From: Clostridia bacterium
GTDB lineage: Bacteria; Bacillota; Clostridia; Oscillospirales; Acutalibacteraceae
DNA length: 64,000 bases
Direction: 5' to 3'
NCBI GenBank assembly: GCA_017625095.1
Contig: JAGALQ010000015.1
Coordinates: forward strand, 1-64,000
Shown here: positions 1-7,473 of the stretch, in pieces
Layout of the letters: every line of letters begins with the position of its first letter
Numbering within the stretch: position 1 is the stretch's first letter
Translations under genes and position numbers: made by a program
The notes under the pieces: generated by a model
Database searches by the model: none
Seen by the model: the letters and a program-made list of their open reading frames with translations, nothing else
What the model was told of the DNA's origin: nothing

Positions 1-165
1 GACGTGGCCGAGCAGCTTGCTCAGCTCTTGGAAGAACTCAAGAAAGAAAAAGACTCATTTAAAGATATGGGAATTGACTACGAAGAAAAAGCCTTCTATG
101 ACATTCTCAACGTTGTAGCACGAAAGTATGAGTTTGAGTATTTTAGAACAACAGCAAAAAGTTGA
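1..165 (+). pseudogene. hsdR: type I restriction enzyme R subunit, broken C-terminal part
   Basis: The window opens inside a reading frame of 54 codons ending in TGA at 163-165. The stretch EEKAFYDILNVVARKYEFEY resembles the C-terminal helical region of type I restriction HsdR subunits, which normally runs on for about 60-80 more residues after this point. Here similarity stops after EFEY and the frame closes within ten codons. The gene therefore seems truncated or rearranged at about 140, next to mobile-element genes. Only the tail is visible, so the upstream part and any hsdM/hsdS partners cannot be judged. The family assignment rests on recall of the motif and is moderate. Confidence 0.5.
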
Positions 166-217
166 AGAAGAAAGGAAAATCGTTGAAATTATAGAGAATA
201 TTTTAAATGCTGATTAA
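128..217 (+). CDS. 29-codon tail frame overlapping the HsdR end
   Basis: An overlapping frame from ATG 128 to TAA 215-217 encodes a very polar, helical-looking tail (SILEQQQKVEEERKIVEIIE). The composition suggests the real C-terminus of some larger protein joined here by rearrangement, or a frameshifted HsdR tail, rather than an independent gene. No ribosome site precedes the ATG. It is listed because it marks the junction between restriction-gene and mobile-element DNA. Confidence 0.25.
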   Translation: MSLSILEQQQKVEEERKIVEIIENILNAD

Positions 218-285
218 AAAAGATTAAACTGCACTTTTGGCTAAATAATAACTTAGTAATGATTTCGCACATTCGACAAAACACA

Positions 286-325
286 GACCTCCTTGTAAAA
301 TGGTGTTACCAAATACAAGGAGGTC
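286..325 (+). promoter_or_regulatory. perfect hairpin enclosing a ribosome binding site
   Basis: GACCTCCTTGTA (286-297) is the exact reverse complement of TACAAGGAGGTC (314-325). Inside it TGGT (301-304) pairs with ACCA (308-311). The 3' arm contains the AAGGAGG ribosome site of the small gene starting at 333. The folded mRNA would hide that site. The related copy near 13292 has the same 3' arm but lacks the 5' arm. The fold is seen directly; a translational-control role is inferred. Confidence 0.6.
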
Positions 326-554
326 AAATTTTATGTTCAGCAAGAAAACCAAACTGAAGCTCACGGACTTTGAGTGCAACCTTTTAATCAACGGAATGAA
401 CGAGTTTCGCAATATGCTTCTCGCAGAGGGTATAACCACAGAGGATGTTGACGACCTGCTCATTAAAATCATCAGCAAATCCGAGCGATAAGAGGTGGTA
501 CCGTGTCAGATTTTATTGAGGATTTTTACTTTGGCAACATCGAGCCGCAGGAGA
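306..554 (+). repeat. left copy of ~250 bp direct repeat
   Basis: This block matches 13266-13513 in the same orientation with scattered, mostly third-position differences. It covers the ribosome site and gene of the 52-residue protein plus the start of the DUF6809-like gene. Divergence is about a tenth of positions by eye, so the copies are paralogous element pieces rather than a recent duplication. They bracket about 13 kb of accessory DNA. Confidence 0.75.
333..491 (+). CDS. small conserved transposon-associated protein (52 aa)
   Basis: The start is the ATG at 333, eight bases after AAGGAGG. The 52-residue product begins MFSKKTKLKLTDFE and has a central segment INGMNEFRNMLLAEG. Short proteins of this kind occur beside DUF6809 and TnpV genes in Firmicutes integrative elements, but I know of no assigned function. 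It is followed after 11 bases by the GTG of the next gene, so the two are probably co-translated. A close copy lies at 13292-13450. The hairpin over its ribosome site suggests translational control. Confidence 0.65.
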   Translation: MFSKKTKLKLTDFECNLLINGMNEFRNMLLAEGITTEDVDDLLIKIISKSER

Positions 555-781
555 TTAGCACAACGTTCAGCACCGAACTTAAAAGAAAATTGGATTTGCT
601 TTCACACACCGAAGAAGAACTGACATCCAAACTAACCGACGAAGAAAAAGAGCTGTTTATAAAGTATATTAGTCAGTCAAGCGAGTTTCTTTGTGTAAGT
701 AATGCCGACAGCTTTATAGCAGGCTTTAGACTCGGTGCAAGATTTACATATGATACATTTATTGAAAAGAAGAAAGGATGA
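503..781 (+). CDS. DUF6809-like mobile-element protein
   Basis: This 92-residue protein starts at GTG 503, preceded by AGAGGTGG. It is acidic, opens with a SDFIEDFYFGNIEPQE signature and ends in a segment (FIAGFRLGARFTYD) typical of small Firmicutes element proteins annotated as DUF6809. Function is unknown. It sits between the 52-residue gene and tnpV and overlaps the ATG of the latter by four bases, consistent with one operon. The copy at 13462 is truncated to 54 residues, so only this one is full length. Confidence 0.6.
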   Translation: MSDFIEDFYFGNIEPQEISTTFSTELKRKLDLLSHTEEELTSKLTDEEKELFIKYISQSSEFLCVSNADSFIAGFRLGARFTYDTFIEKKKG

Positions 782-1137
782 ACAAAATGAATATCAGTTA
801 CCGTACCGTCGGTGATTACAAAATCCCGAACATCACACTTTCACCCGAGGACAGCAATCCCATCGGCAGATGGGGAATAGCTCACCGTGATTATCTCAGG
901 CACAACAAAAGCGTGCAGTTCAACATAATGCTGATGACCGGTACTCTGTTTTCTCACCTTGCTGAAATCGACAGTCAGGCAGAGGAAATGTTCTCTCGGC
1001 TGGTAGAGCAAATGGCAACCACCGAAGGTGTAACCAAACAACTCAAAGAGCAAAACCAACTCGAATGGGTACAGCGAATGAATAACATCTGCCACCGTGC
1101 CACCGAAATCGTAAACGCAGAACTTATATATGTATAA
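778..1137 (+). CDS. tnpV: TnpV family transposon-encoded protein
   Basis: The 119-residue product matches what I know of the TnpV family. It has an N-terminal YRTVGDYKIPNI beta segment, a central GRWGIAHRDYLR basic motif, and a C-terminal VTKQLKEQNQLEWVQRMNNI helix with the conserved QLEWVxRMN core. TnpV genes accompany conjugative and mobilisable transposons of Clostridia; their biochemical role is not established. It overlaps the preceding gene by four bases and is followed by a bidirectional terminator. Length equals the family norm, so it looks intact. Confidence 0.85.
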   Translation: MNKMNISYRTVGDYKIPNITLSPEDSNPIGRWGIAHRDYLRHNKSVQFNIMLMTGTLFSHLAEIDSQAEEMFSRLVEQMATTEGVTKQLKEQNQLEWVQRMNNICHRATEIVNAELIYV

Positions 1138-1144
1138 ACACTAA

Positions 1145-1178
1145 AGCCGCCCGATTATCTCGGACGGCTATTGCTTTA
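1145..1178. terminator. bidirectional terminator between tnpV and fic
   Basis: AGCCGcCCGA (1145-1154) pairs with TCGGACGGCT (1160-1169). Weak T-rich tracts lie on both sides. It lies between two converging genes. Nearly the same hairpin recurs at 2415 and 25528. Confidence 0.65.
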
Positions 1179-2327
1179 CTCTGCAACCTTGTATTTAGTT
1201 CTTGTTCCGTATTTGACCGATGTAAGAAGTCCGAGCTTTTCAAGTTTGAGAACAAAACTGCGGATTGTTGCATAAGCGGCATTACCAAAGTCTTTTTCAA
1301 GCTGTTTAGTTGAGAATTCTTCTGTTCCGTAGCACGAAATAACAAACTGCCACAATGCAACTTCCTTTTTGGTAAGCTCTCCCGATTTCACTGCTTCATC
1401 ATAAGCTGAAAGGGTATCCGTTGAGTTGTTCATCTTGTTGTAAACGTTTTCAATAAAATAAAGCACAAACGGTGTTACATCGATTACACCGCTGAATATC
1501 TGGTTATCTTCAACCGCCGAAAACGCATCATAATATGCCTTGCGGCTTTTTTCAATCAAACCCGAAAACGGAATGAAGAGAGCTGACTGATAACCCTTTT
1601 GAATGAGAAACCAAAGATGCATTAACCTTGCCGTTCTGCCGTTGCCGTCAAAATACGGATGAACATAGGCAAAATAAAAATGAATTATAGCTGCTTTAAC
1701 AAGGTCATTAATGCCGTCATCAGTATTTATATACTCAATCAGGACCTTCATAAGCCCCGGTATCTTTTTGTAGTTAACACCCATATGCTCAATTTGATTT
1801 CCTACAATAGAAACGGTATCGTGACGGTAGAATTCACCGTCATTCAGCCTGTCATCGCCTTCAAGGAAATCGCCGACTGTCATCATATAGAGCTTGTGCA
1901 AATTTTCTTCCGTGATTTTGTTGGAAGTATCGGCAATAAATTCCAATCCCTTTTTGATACCAAGAATTCTGCTTTCCTGATCGTTTTTCGGTGCATAGCC
2001 TTTAAGAATATTACGCACGCTGTCACGGCTGAAATCAATGTTTTCAATAGCAGAAGTAGCCACAATTTCATCTTCGGCTGTTTTGACACCGTAATAATTG
2101 TTCCGATTTTTTAAAAGCAATTTTACCGCATTCTGACTGACCGCCGCATGATTTTCGATGAAAACAAGGTTGTTTCCGTTGAAATCCAAAATGGGCAGTT
2201 CTTTGTAATAAAGCTCGGAAAGAGTCTGCATAAACTCCGCAAAATCCCCACTGTATTTGTATTTCATTTTTTCAAGATTACAAAAATGCTTGTCTTTGAG
2301 CATCTTTGAAAAAAGCTTTATATCCAT
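1176..2327 (-). CDS. Fic family protein (AMP-transferase type)
   Basis: This 383-residue protein starts at ATG 2327, eight bases after GGAG; a longer TTG start at 2339 is possible but has no ribosome site. Residues 223-234 read HPYFDGNGRTAR, the full Fic catalytic motif HPFxDGNGRxxR with the catalytic His and the phosphate-binding loop. Residues 91-96 read TSAIEN, the inhibitory [ST]xxxE[GN] helix placed N-terminal to the Fic core, so this is a self-inhibited class II Fic. A C-terminal winged-helix-like segment (about 310-383) is common in this class. Fic proteins usually transfer AMP to hydroxyl groups of target proteins; the target here is unknown. Confidence 0.93.
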   Translation of the reverse strand: MDIKLFSKMLKDKHFCNLEKMKYKYSGDFAEFMQTLSELYYKELPILDFNGNNLVFIENHAAVSQNAVKLLLKNRNNYYGVKTAEDEIVATSAIENIDFSRDSVRNILKGYAPKNDQESRILGIKKGLEFIADTSNKITEENLHKLYMMTVGDFLEGDDRLNDGEFYRHDTVSIVGNQIEHMGVNYKKIPGLMKVLIEYINTDDGINDLVKAAIIHFYFAYVHPYFDGNGRTARLMHLWFLIQKGYQSALFIPFSGLIEKSRKAYYDAFSAVEDNQIFSGVIDVTPFVLYFIENVYNKMNNSTDTLSAYDEAVKSGELTKKEVALWQFVISCYGTEEFSTKQLEKDFGNAAYATIRSFVLKLEKLGLLTSVKYGTRTKYKVAE

Positions 2328-2414
2328 AACAAGCTCCAAATTAATAGTAATTAGTATCAGTTTGTATCAATATATCATAAATTATACATTAAGTCAACCG
2401 ATTTTTAAACATCA

Positions 2415-2445
2415 AGCCGCCCGATTGCTCGGACGGCTCTTTTTG
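2415..2445 (+). terminator. terminator hairpin of the recurring AGCCG/CGGCT type
   Basis: AGCCGCCCGA (2415-2424), loop TTGC, TCGGACGGCT (2429-2438), then CTTTTTG. The T-run favours plus-strand termination, yet no plus-strand gene precedes it. On the minus strand the same hairpin may end the GNAT gene. Confidence 0.6.
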
Positions 2446-2455
2446 TTCGGTCAGA

Positions 2456-3079
2456 TTAAAACAGTTGTGTGGGGAGTTTCAGCTTTTCTTTCGGCGGGAA
2501 CTGTTTGTCGAATTCTTTGGCTTGAGCCTCATCAACAAAATATCCTTTCGGCGGAGTATATTCACCGGTAAAGCCGTCAAGATAACCGTTTTTCAGCTCC
2601 TTGCACAGAAAGAACGATGCGTCCGCACCTTCGGGCAAACCGTGGTAACGTATACCGAACTCGCTCGCATATGTGAATCCGCTTTTGCCGTAAAAATTGA
2701 TGTTCCCCTCAAAGCAAAGTGCTCCGCAGCCAAGCTCTGCCGCCTTTTCCAAAGAATAGTCAAGCAGAATCTTGCCGTAACCTTTACTCTGTAGTTCGGG
2801 AGTAATGCAAATCGGTCCCATAGTCATAATAGGCAAATCTGAGCCGTCATCGGCTTTGATAACCGCCCTCATAAACATATTCTGACCAATCAGCCTGCCG
2901 TCTTTTTCCATAACGAAATTCAGTTCGGGCACAAACGCTTCATCGTTCCTCAGCTGATTGAGCACGTAATGTTCAAGACAGCCGGGACGGTAAACGTTCC
3001 AGAATGCTTCTCTGACGAGAGTTTCGGTTTCACGGTGTTCTTCTGTTCTTTCCAAACGAATGATGCAGTCATTTTTCAT
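2456..3079 (-). CDS. GNAT family N-acetyltransferase
   Basis: The 207-residue protein shows the GNAT acetyl-CoA pyrophosphate-binding motif QSKGYG (Q/R-x-x-G-x-G/A) at about 97-102, preceded by the beta-strand MTMGPICITPE and followed by a LLDYSLEKAAELG helix. The pattern resembles the YhbS-like group, which acetylates small molecules or proteins. A C-terminal extension (about 145-207) contains a FFLCKELKNGYLDG segment often seen in that group. The start ATG at 3079 has GGAGG upstream. Substrate cannot be predicted. It stands alone between a terminator and an upstream intergenic region. Confidence 0.85.
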   Translation of the reverse strand: MKNDCIIRLERTEEHRETETLVREAFWNVYRPGCLEHYVLNQLRNDEAFVPELNFVMEKDGRLIGQNMFMRAVIKADDGSDLPIMTMGPICITPELQSKGYGKILLDYSLEKAAELGCGALCFEGNINFYGKSGFTYASEFGIRYHGLPEGADASFFLCKELKNGYLDGFTGEYTPPKGYFVDEAQAKEFDKQFPPKEKLKLPTQLF

Positions 3080-3289
3080 TGTTAAACCTCCAAAAATTGT
3101 TGACTTTCAATCACCGGAGGCTTGCGGAGAAGTATTTGCAAACCTCACGGTTTACATAACAATCTCCAAGGTGTTGTTCATTTTCAAACAGCATTCTCTA
3201 AAAAATCTATTCAGGCTTTTGCCTGTAAAAATAGTATAGCATACGCACAGACAAATAACAAGAGCAGACCGTTGGTCTGCTCTTAATGC

Positions 3290-3601
3290 TTATTTACGTA
3301 TTAAATCTTTTACAAGTGTCGAAATCGTATCAAGCTGTTTATCATCAAGGCATTTCAAATCCTTAATAATTGCATCAAGCTTTGTAGGATTCTTTGATTC
3401 CAAATCAAAGAACTCACTCGGAGTCACACCTAAATAATCACAGATATAGAATATTCCCGGCAACGATGGAAGTGATTTGCCGGATTCGATATTGTTGATA
3501 TATCCTGGATTTTGTCCTATTGATAAACTCATATCTCGGGCAGACACACCTTTCTTTTCTCTGAGCTGTGCAAGTCTTAATGCAAAATCTTTTTCTTCCA
3601 T
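3290..3601 (-). CDS. XRE family helix-turn-helix regulator
   Basis: This 103-residue protein has an N-terminal Cro/C1-type helix-turn-helix: LAQLREKKGVSARDMSLSIG followed by recognition segment GYINNIESGKSLPSL (about 8-62). The rest is a short helical tail (LKCLDDKQLDTISTLVKDLI) that may dimerise. Such single-domain regulators are typical of accessory regions. The divergent structured RNA and SLOG gene upstream (from about 3713) share its upstream region, so it may control them; that is inference only. Confidence 0.88.
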   Translation of the reverse strand: MEEKDFALRLAQLREKKGVSARDMSLSIGQNPGYINNIESGKSLPSLPGIFYICDYLGVTPSEFFDLESKNPTKLDAIIKDLKCLDDKQLDTISTLVKDLIRK

Positions 3602-3677
3602 TACACCGTCACCATCCTTTTATAACATTCTAACCCATACAATGTGTAAAAATATTTGTTGTGAGGCTGTAATAGTA

Positions 3678-3706
3678 TTGCAATAACGGATTATAGATGA
3701 TATAAT
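3678..3706 (+). promoter_or_regulatory. sigma-A type promoter of the structured RNA
   Basis: TTGCAA (3678-3683), exactly 17 bases, TATAAT (3701-3706). Predicted transcription start is near 3713, about 30 bases before the first stem of the RNA below. Confidence 0.8.
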
Positions 3707-3712
3707 AACAAA

Positions 3713-3890
3713 AACAACGGAAATTAACCAACACAAATCTTAAATGACCGCTATACACATACAATATGTTTATATGGGCTGCGCGTTTGAATTAACGCCC
3801 CGCTCGGATGCTCCTTAAGTGGAGATGCTGCAGATAGCGAGGTCATTAAGATAGCCCGACGAACATTAAAGTCCGTCGGGCATTTTTTAT
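3713..3890 (+). ncRNA. structured leader RNA or sRNA of unknown class ahead of the SLOG gene
   Basis: A promoter, a multi-stem RNA and an intrinsic terminator occupy the 190 bases before the SLOG gene. AATGACC/GCTAT (3743-3754) pairs with ATAGC/GGTCATT (3834-3847) as a closing stem around about 80 bases. Inside are hairpins GCGTT/AACGC (3783-3798) and CTCC/GGAG (3811-3824) and a small ACATA/TATGT stem (3757-3769). A terminator follows. The layout fits a riboswitch-like leader or an independent sRNA. I could not match it to the aptamer consensus sequences I know, such as purine, preQ1, fluoride, ZTP, SAM or TPP. It is seen only as sequence, with no conservation data. Confidence 0.6.
3854..3888 (+). 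terminator. intrinsic terminator of the structured RNA
   Basis: GCCCGACG (3854-3861) pairs with CGTCGGGC (3874-3881), followed by ATTTTTTATT. It stands only about 15 bases before the SLOG start codon, so transcription into that gene must pass it. Confidence 0.8.
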
Positions 3891-3902
3891 TAGGGTGATA
3901 TT

Positions 3903-4331
3903 ATGAAAGAACAAACCGTAACCTTTTTCGGTCACAGAGATACCCCAAAAGAAATAGAGTCAGCCTTGCGACTGACTCTGATAGACCTTATTGAAAATAA
4001 AAATGCAACTGTGTTTTACGTCGGCAACCACGGCAATTTCGATGATATGGTGCGCCGTCAGCTTGAAGATTTATCTCAAACCTACCCCATAACCTACAGT
4101 GTAGTTTTAGCCTATCTCCCAACTGAGAAAAACAAGTACGATAACCTAACAAATACAATCTACCCCGAAGGCCTCGAAAACGTACCCAAACGCTTTGCAA
4201 TCTCTTACCGCAACAAGTGGATGATACAGCAGGCGGATACTGTTGTATCTTATGTTATCCGAACCTACGGCGGTGCGGCACAGTTTAAGGAGTTGGCGGA
4301 AAGGTTAGACAAGACAGTATTTGAATTATAG
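3903..4331 (+). CDS. SLOG/DUF1273-like nucleotide-binding fold protein
   Basis: The 142-residue protein begins with VTFFGHRDTP (6-15), the first strand and glycine turn of SLOG/DprA-LOG-like Rossmann folds. It has NHGNFDDMVRRQLEDL (about 42-57) and a late strand plus glycine turn VVSYVIRTYGGAAQ (about 114-127), where SLOG proteins bind nucleotide ligands. I infer a nucleotide-derived ligand sensor or phosphoribohydrolase-like protein; the exact subfamily is uncertain. It follows a terminated structured RNA with no other promoter in view, so read-through probably governs expression. A terminator follows. Confidence 0.6.
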   Translation: MKEQTVTFFGHRDTPKEIESALRLTLIDLIENKNATVFYVGNHGNFDDMVRRQLEDLSQTYPITYSVVLAYLPTEKNKYDNLTNTIYPEGLENVPKRFAISYRNKWMIQQADTVVSYVIRTYGGAAQFKELAERLDKTVFEL

Positions 4332-4406
4332 GGATATTCTTATTATAACACTCAATCTCATATTGACTTTAATTCCTTTTTACAAAGCATTACAGTCAAG
4401 CAAACA

Positions 4407-4450
4407 CGCCCATGAGGTTAAGTGATTAACCTCACAGGCGTTGCTCTTTT
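4407..4450 (+). terminator. terminator after the SLOG gene
   Basis: CGCCcaTGAGGTTAA (4407-4421) pairs with the complementary arm ending GGCG at 4440, followed by TTGCTCTTTT. The long stem also lies just downstream of the converging GH78 gene. Confidence 0.7.
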
Positions 4451-4470
4451 ATTGTTGATTTGTTAAGTTC

Positions 4471-6816
4471 TCAAAATGCCTTTTCCACAATCTCGACATT
4501 GCCGATTTCATTGTTTACATATTCACCGTTTTGGTGATAAGGTGTTGAATTGATATTTACTAAGGCACCAGCCGGAACATATAAAACAGCGTTCATATCT
4601 TGTGGGAGAGTAAGGTTGATAATGTAATTATCTGAATTCTTTTCGTAGTCCAGAGTAATTAACCCTTTTACGCTCGGAACGGTACAGTTCATACTATCGG
4701 AAAGAGTGTATTGCGGGTCGATTTTAACCTTTTCATAGCCTGCTTCAAGGGGAGTGATACCTGCAAAATGCTTACTCATTATAACAAGAGGTCCACCGGT
4801 TGATGCGTGATTTTTAGTGCCTTGCCAAGCGGCCCAGAATTCCCATAAGGTTGAACAATCCTTGCCTACCATTTTTTCATATCTGTCTTTTATTCTGCCT
4901 TCGGCAAGGTCATATTCTCCCATTTTGCAAAGAGCTTCAAGAACATAATATTCCATATACGGACCTGAATTTTGAGTAGCTGCAAGTACCTTTGTTATGA
5001 TTTCATACTGCTCTTTTGTTGCAAGGCCTGACAAAACTGCAAGAGCATTGGCTCTGTCATCGGGTTTTTTAGTGTCTTCACTTTTGAATCCATCTTCTGT
5101 CCAGAGTGATTTATAGCCCTTTGCGATTGCTTCTTTTCTTTCAGTAATAAATGCGATATCTTCATCTTTTCCTAAAGTTTTCGCCATTTTTTCTGTGGCG
5201 GAAAGAGCATAATAAACCCATGCATTTTCAATGGCGGTCACATCTGCTTTGTATCCCCAGTCAACCCAATCCCATGAGCCCTCACGGTGAACAACAAGAT
5301 TATTCTCTCCCATTTCCCAAAGCTTCAGGTAATCGAGTGATGCATCATAAACCTTTTTAATAAATGCCTTGTCACCGGTGTATTCATAGTAGGTCATAAA
5401 GCCTACAATTCCTGCAAGCCCCTGAACCGGAAGCTCAAAATAGTCGCCGCTTATGGGCACAACTGTCTGTAACACCTTTGACTCGTCAACGTGGGAAAGC
5501 ATTGCCTCAACGCCCTTCTGATACAACAAATATGAATTGCTGTCCATTGAGTACATCAGCATATTCATTTCGATTGTGACATCACCCCACCATTGAGCTC
5601 TTTCTCTGTCGGGGCAATCCATAAGATTGTCACGCATATTGACATAGAGTGTACGCAATGACTTTTGCCACAAGGTGTTCATAAATTCATCATCACAAAT
5701 GAAGTTGCCGGAGAATTCACTGTCATATCCCGTTTCATGGTACATGAGAGAAACAACTGTAACACCGTGTGGTATGTAATAAGAAATATGCTCTCCGTTA
5801 AACCAACCCAAGGCCTCAAACTCCTGCTCGCCCTCCTTAGTTACATAGGTAGTTGAAACTGCACCGAGCGGAGTGTTCTCTGTTATCATGCGGATCTTTT
5901 TACCTTCAGGTGCTATAATTTTAAGATATGGTGTAAGCTGTGCGTTATATGGAACATCTACGGTTATTTTTTTGCCAAAAAGATTCTTTACAGTATAGTT
6001 TTCATATTCTTCTGAATTTTCATAAGCCTTAAGACCGTAATCCTTAAAAAACGGTATTCCTCTGGGGTAAAGCTTACCATATGCACCCTCGCCACCGACA
6101 CCATATTCGGTTGCATTTTCCCAGGAAGAAGCATCGTAAGATGCATTTGTCCAATCACCGATATCTTCCCTTGCATCGTAATAAATACTATGTTCGGGAA
6201 GTCTGTAATTAGGCTTGAAAAGAATGCTGTCTCCGTAAGCACTGTGTTTTTTTACTTTCCAGCTCCGGTCAGAAAGTATAGTAATATCATCATTTATGGC
6301 TTCAAAAATAAATCCACCCTGACCACTGCTGTTATACGAATAACTTGTTTTATCATCCCAATACCACACCAAAGCACAAACAGTGTTTTCGCCCTCTTGT
6401 AAGTATGGTGCAATATCTATACTGTCATAATAACAACTGTTCTCAGAAGGTCCGCGCTTCACGCTTCCATCAAAAACAACAGTTTCACCATTTATGTAAA
6501 GCCAATATTTTGAGTCGGCCGAGATGTGAGCAATAAGTTCTTCAGGATCATTTTCAAGAGTAACCTTTTTGTTAAAGCACATCCATGTATTCTCTTCTGT
6601 AAGATTTTCCTTATCCCAAATCCAATTAGCCTTCCAATCAGTTTTATCAGCAGTAGAAATTGTTTGATATTGCGGAATACTTTCAGGAATTTTGTAATCA
6701 TTTACAAATGGTGTCATAGTCAAATCTCCCAACAATAAAAGCGGGGAAAAATATGAAATAACAAGACTTGCCGCTATTAAAACAGCGGGAATGATTAATA
6801 ACAGTATTTTTTTCAT
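4471..6816 (-). CDS. GH78 family alpha-L-rhamnosidase, membrane-anchored
   Basis: This 781-residue protein opens with a hydrophobic segment (about 4-30) that acts as an uncleaved anchor or signal. A galactose-binding-like beta domain (about 60-200) is followed by a rhamnosidase (alpha/alpha)6 barrel. The general-acid motif DCPDRERAQWWGD (400-412) is the GH78 hallmark (DxPxRxExxWxGD), and a C-terminal beta-sandwich begins near 690. It should remove terminal L-rhamnose from plant or bacterial polysaccharides or flavonoid glycosides outside the cell. It is monocistronic. The start ATG 6816 is preceded by AAAGGAG. Length suits single-unit GH78 enzymes. Confidence 0.9.
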   Translation of the reverse strand: MKKILLLIIPAVLIAASLVISYFSPLLLLGDLTMTPFVNDYKIPESIPQYQTISTADKTDWKANWIWDKENLTEENTWMCFNKKVTLENDPEELIAHISADSKYWLYINGETVVFDGSVKRGPSENSCYYDSIDIAPYLQEGENTVCALVWYWDDKTSYSYNSSGQGGFIFEAINDDITILSDRSWKVKKHSAYGDSILFKPNYRLPEHSIYYDAREDIGDWTNASYDASSWENATEYGVGGEGAYGKLYPRGIPFFKDYGLKAYENSEEYENYTVKNLFGKKITVDVPYNAQLTPYLKIIAPEGKKIRMITENTPLGAVSTTYVTKEGEQEFEALGWFNGEHISYYIPHGVTVVSLMYHETGYDSEFSGNFICDDEFMNTLWQKSLRTLYVNMRDNLMDCPDRERAQWWGDVTIEMNMLMYSMDSNSYLLYQKGVEAMLSHVDESKVLQTVVPISGDYFELPVQGLAGIVGFMTYYEYTGDKAFIKKVYDASLDYLKLWEMGENNLVVHREGSWDWVDWGYKADVTAIENAWVYYALSATEKMAKTLGKDEDIAFITERKEAIAKGYKSLWTEDGFKSEDTKKPDDRANALAVLSGLATKEQYEIITKVLAATQNSGPYMEYYVLEALCKMGEYDLAEGRIKDRYEKMVGKDCSTLWEFWAAWQGTKNHASTGGPLVIMSKHFAGITPLEAGYEKVKIDPQYTLSDSMNCTVPSVKGLITLDYEKNSDNYIINLTLPQDMNAVLYVPAGALVNINSTPYHQNGEYVNNEIGNVEIVEKAF

Positions 6817-6913
6817 GGTAACATCTCCTTTACAAAATAATTATACCACCCACACATAACAAAAAGTAACAGTTTTCAGGATGTTGTATCTAAGGTTTCA
6901 GTCCGATTGGAAT

Positions 6914-7432
6914 TTATCGGTTAATCCACTCATTTCTTGAAATCGCAAATACCTTTGTAATTTCATTTATCTCATCAGAAAACTCATCTACTTGTCTGCA
7001 GCCATATGAGATAGCAGTTTTTACAGACGGCTCATTTGTATATTTCATATAGGAATAAATAACATTAAACGATGTGTTATTAAAAGTCCAATCCCTGACC
7101 GCAATCGCAGCTTCTTTGGCAAATCCGTTCCGTTGCTTGTCAGCTCTGATATGGTATCCGATTTCAGGCTTTATCTCTCCGCCTATAAGCTGCATTGTCA
7201 AGCCGCAGTCACCTATCACTTCACCCGTCTCTTTTAAGCATACTGCCCATAAGCCAAAACCTAATACCCGATATCGTTCAATATTTTGCTCAATCCAATT
7301 TCTTACCCTGTTATCATCAAAAGCATAGGGATAATGCTGCATTATACCGGAATCAGCTAACACCTTATAAAGTGCGTGAAAATCTTCATCCGTCATTTCT
7401 CTCAAGTATAAACGCTCTGTTTCAATAACCAT
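6914..7432 (-). CDS. RimJ/RimL-like GNAT acetyltransferase
   Basis: The 172-residue protein starts IETERLYLREMTDEDF, the signature N-terminus of RimJ/RimL-type GNATs. It continues through GLWAVCLKETGEVIGDCGL and EIGYHIRADKQRNGFAKEA, where the acetyl-CoA loop (about 96-103) is Q-R-N-G-F-A. Such enzymes acetylate N-termini of ribosomal proteins, amino acids or antibiotics; the substrate here is open. No operon partner is evident: the neighbouring dehydrogenase upstream is 41 bases away on the same strand and may be co-transcribed. Confidence 0.88.
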   Translation of the reverse strand: MVIETERLYLREMTDEDFHALYKVLADSGIMQHYPYAFDDNRVRNWIEQNIERYRVLGFGLWAVCLKETGEVIGDCGLTMQLIGGEIKPEIGYHIRADKQRNGFAKEAAIAVRDWTFNNTSFNVIYSYMKYTNEPSVKTAISYGCRQVDEFSDEINEITKVFAISRNEWINR

Positions 7433-7473
7433 TGTTTTACCTCGTCAAATTCTTACTTACGGGTGGCACAAAT

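Noticed and set aside
2337..2339. TTG start for the Fic protein
   Set aside because: The GGAG ribosome site lies between this codon and the ATG at 2327, so the ATG is the real start.
3757..3800. Possible purine or preQ1 riboswitch because of ATATGG followed by GTTT
   Set aside because: The purine core (TTTCTACC and ACCGTAAAT-type segments) is absent, and the stems do not make the required three-way junction with loop-loop contacts.
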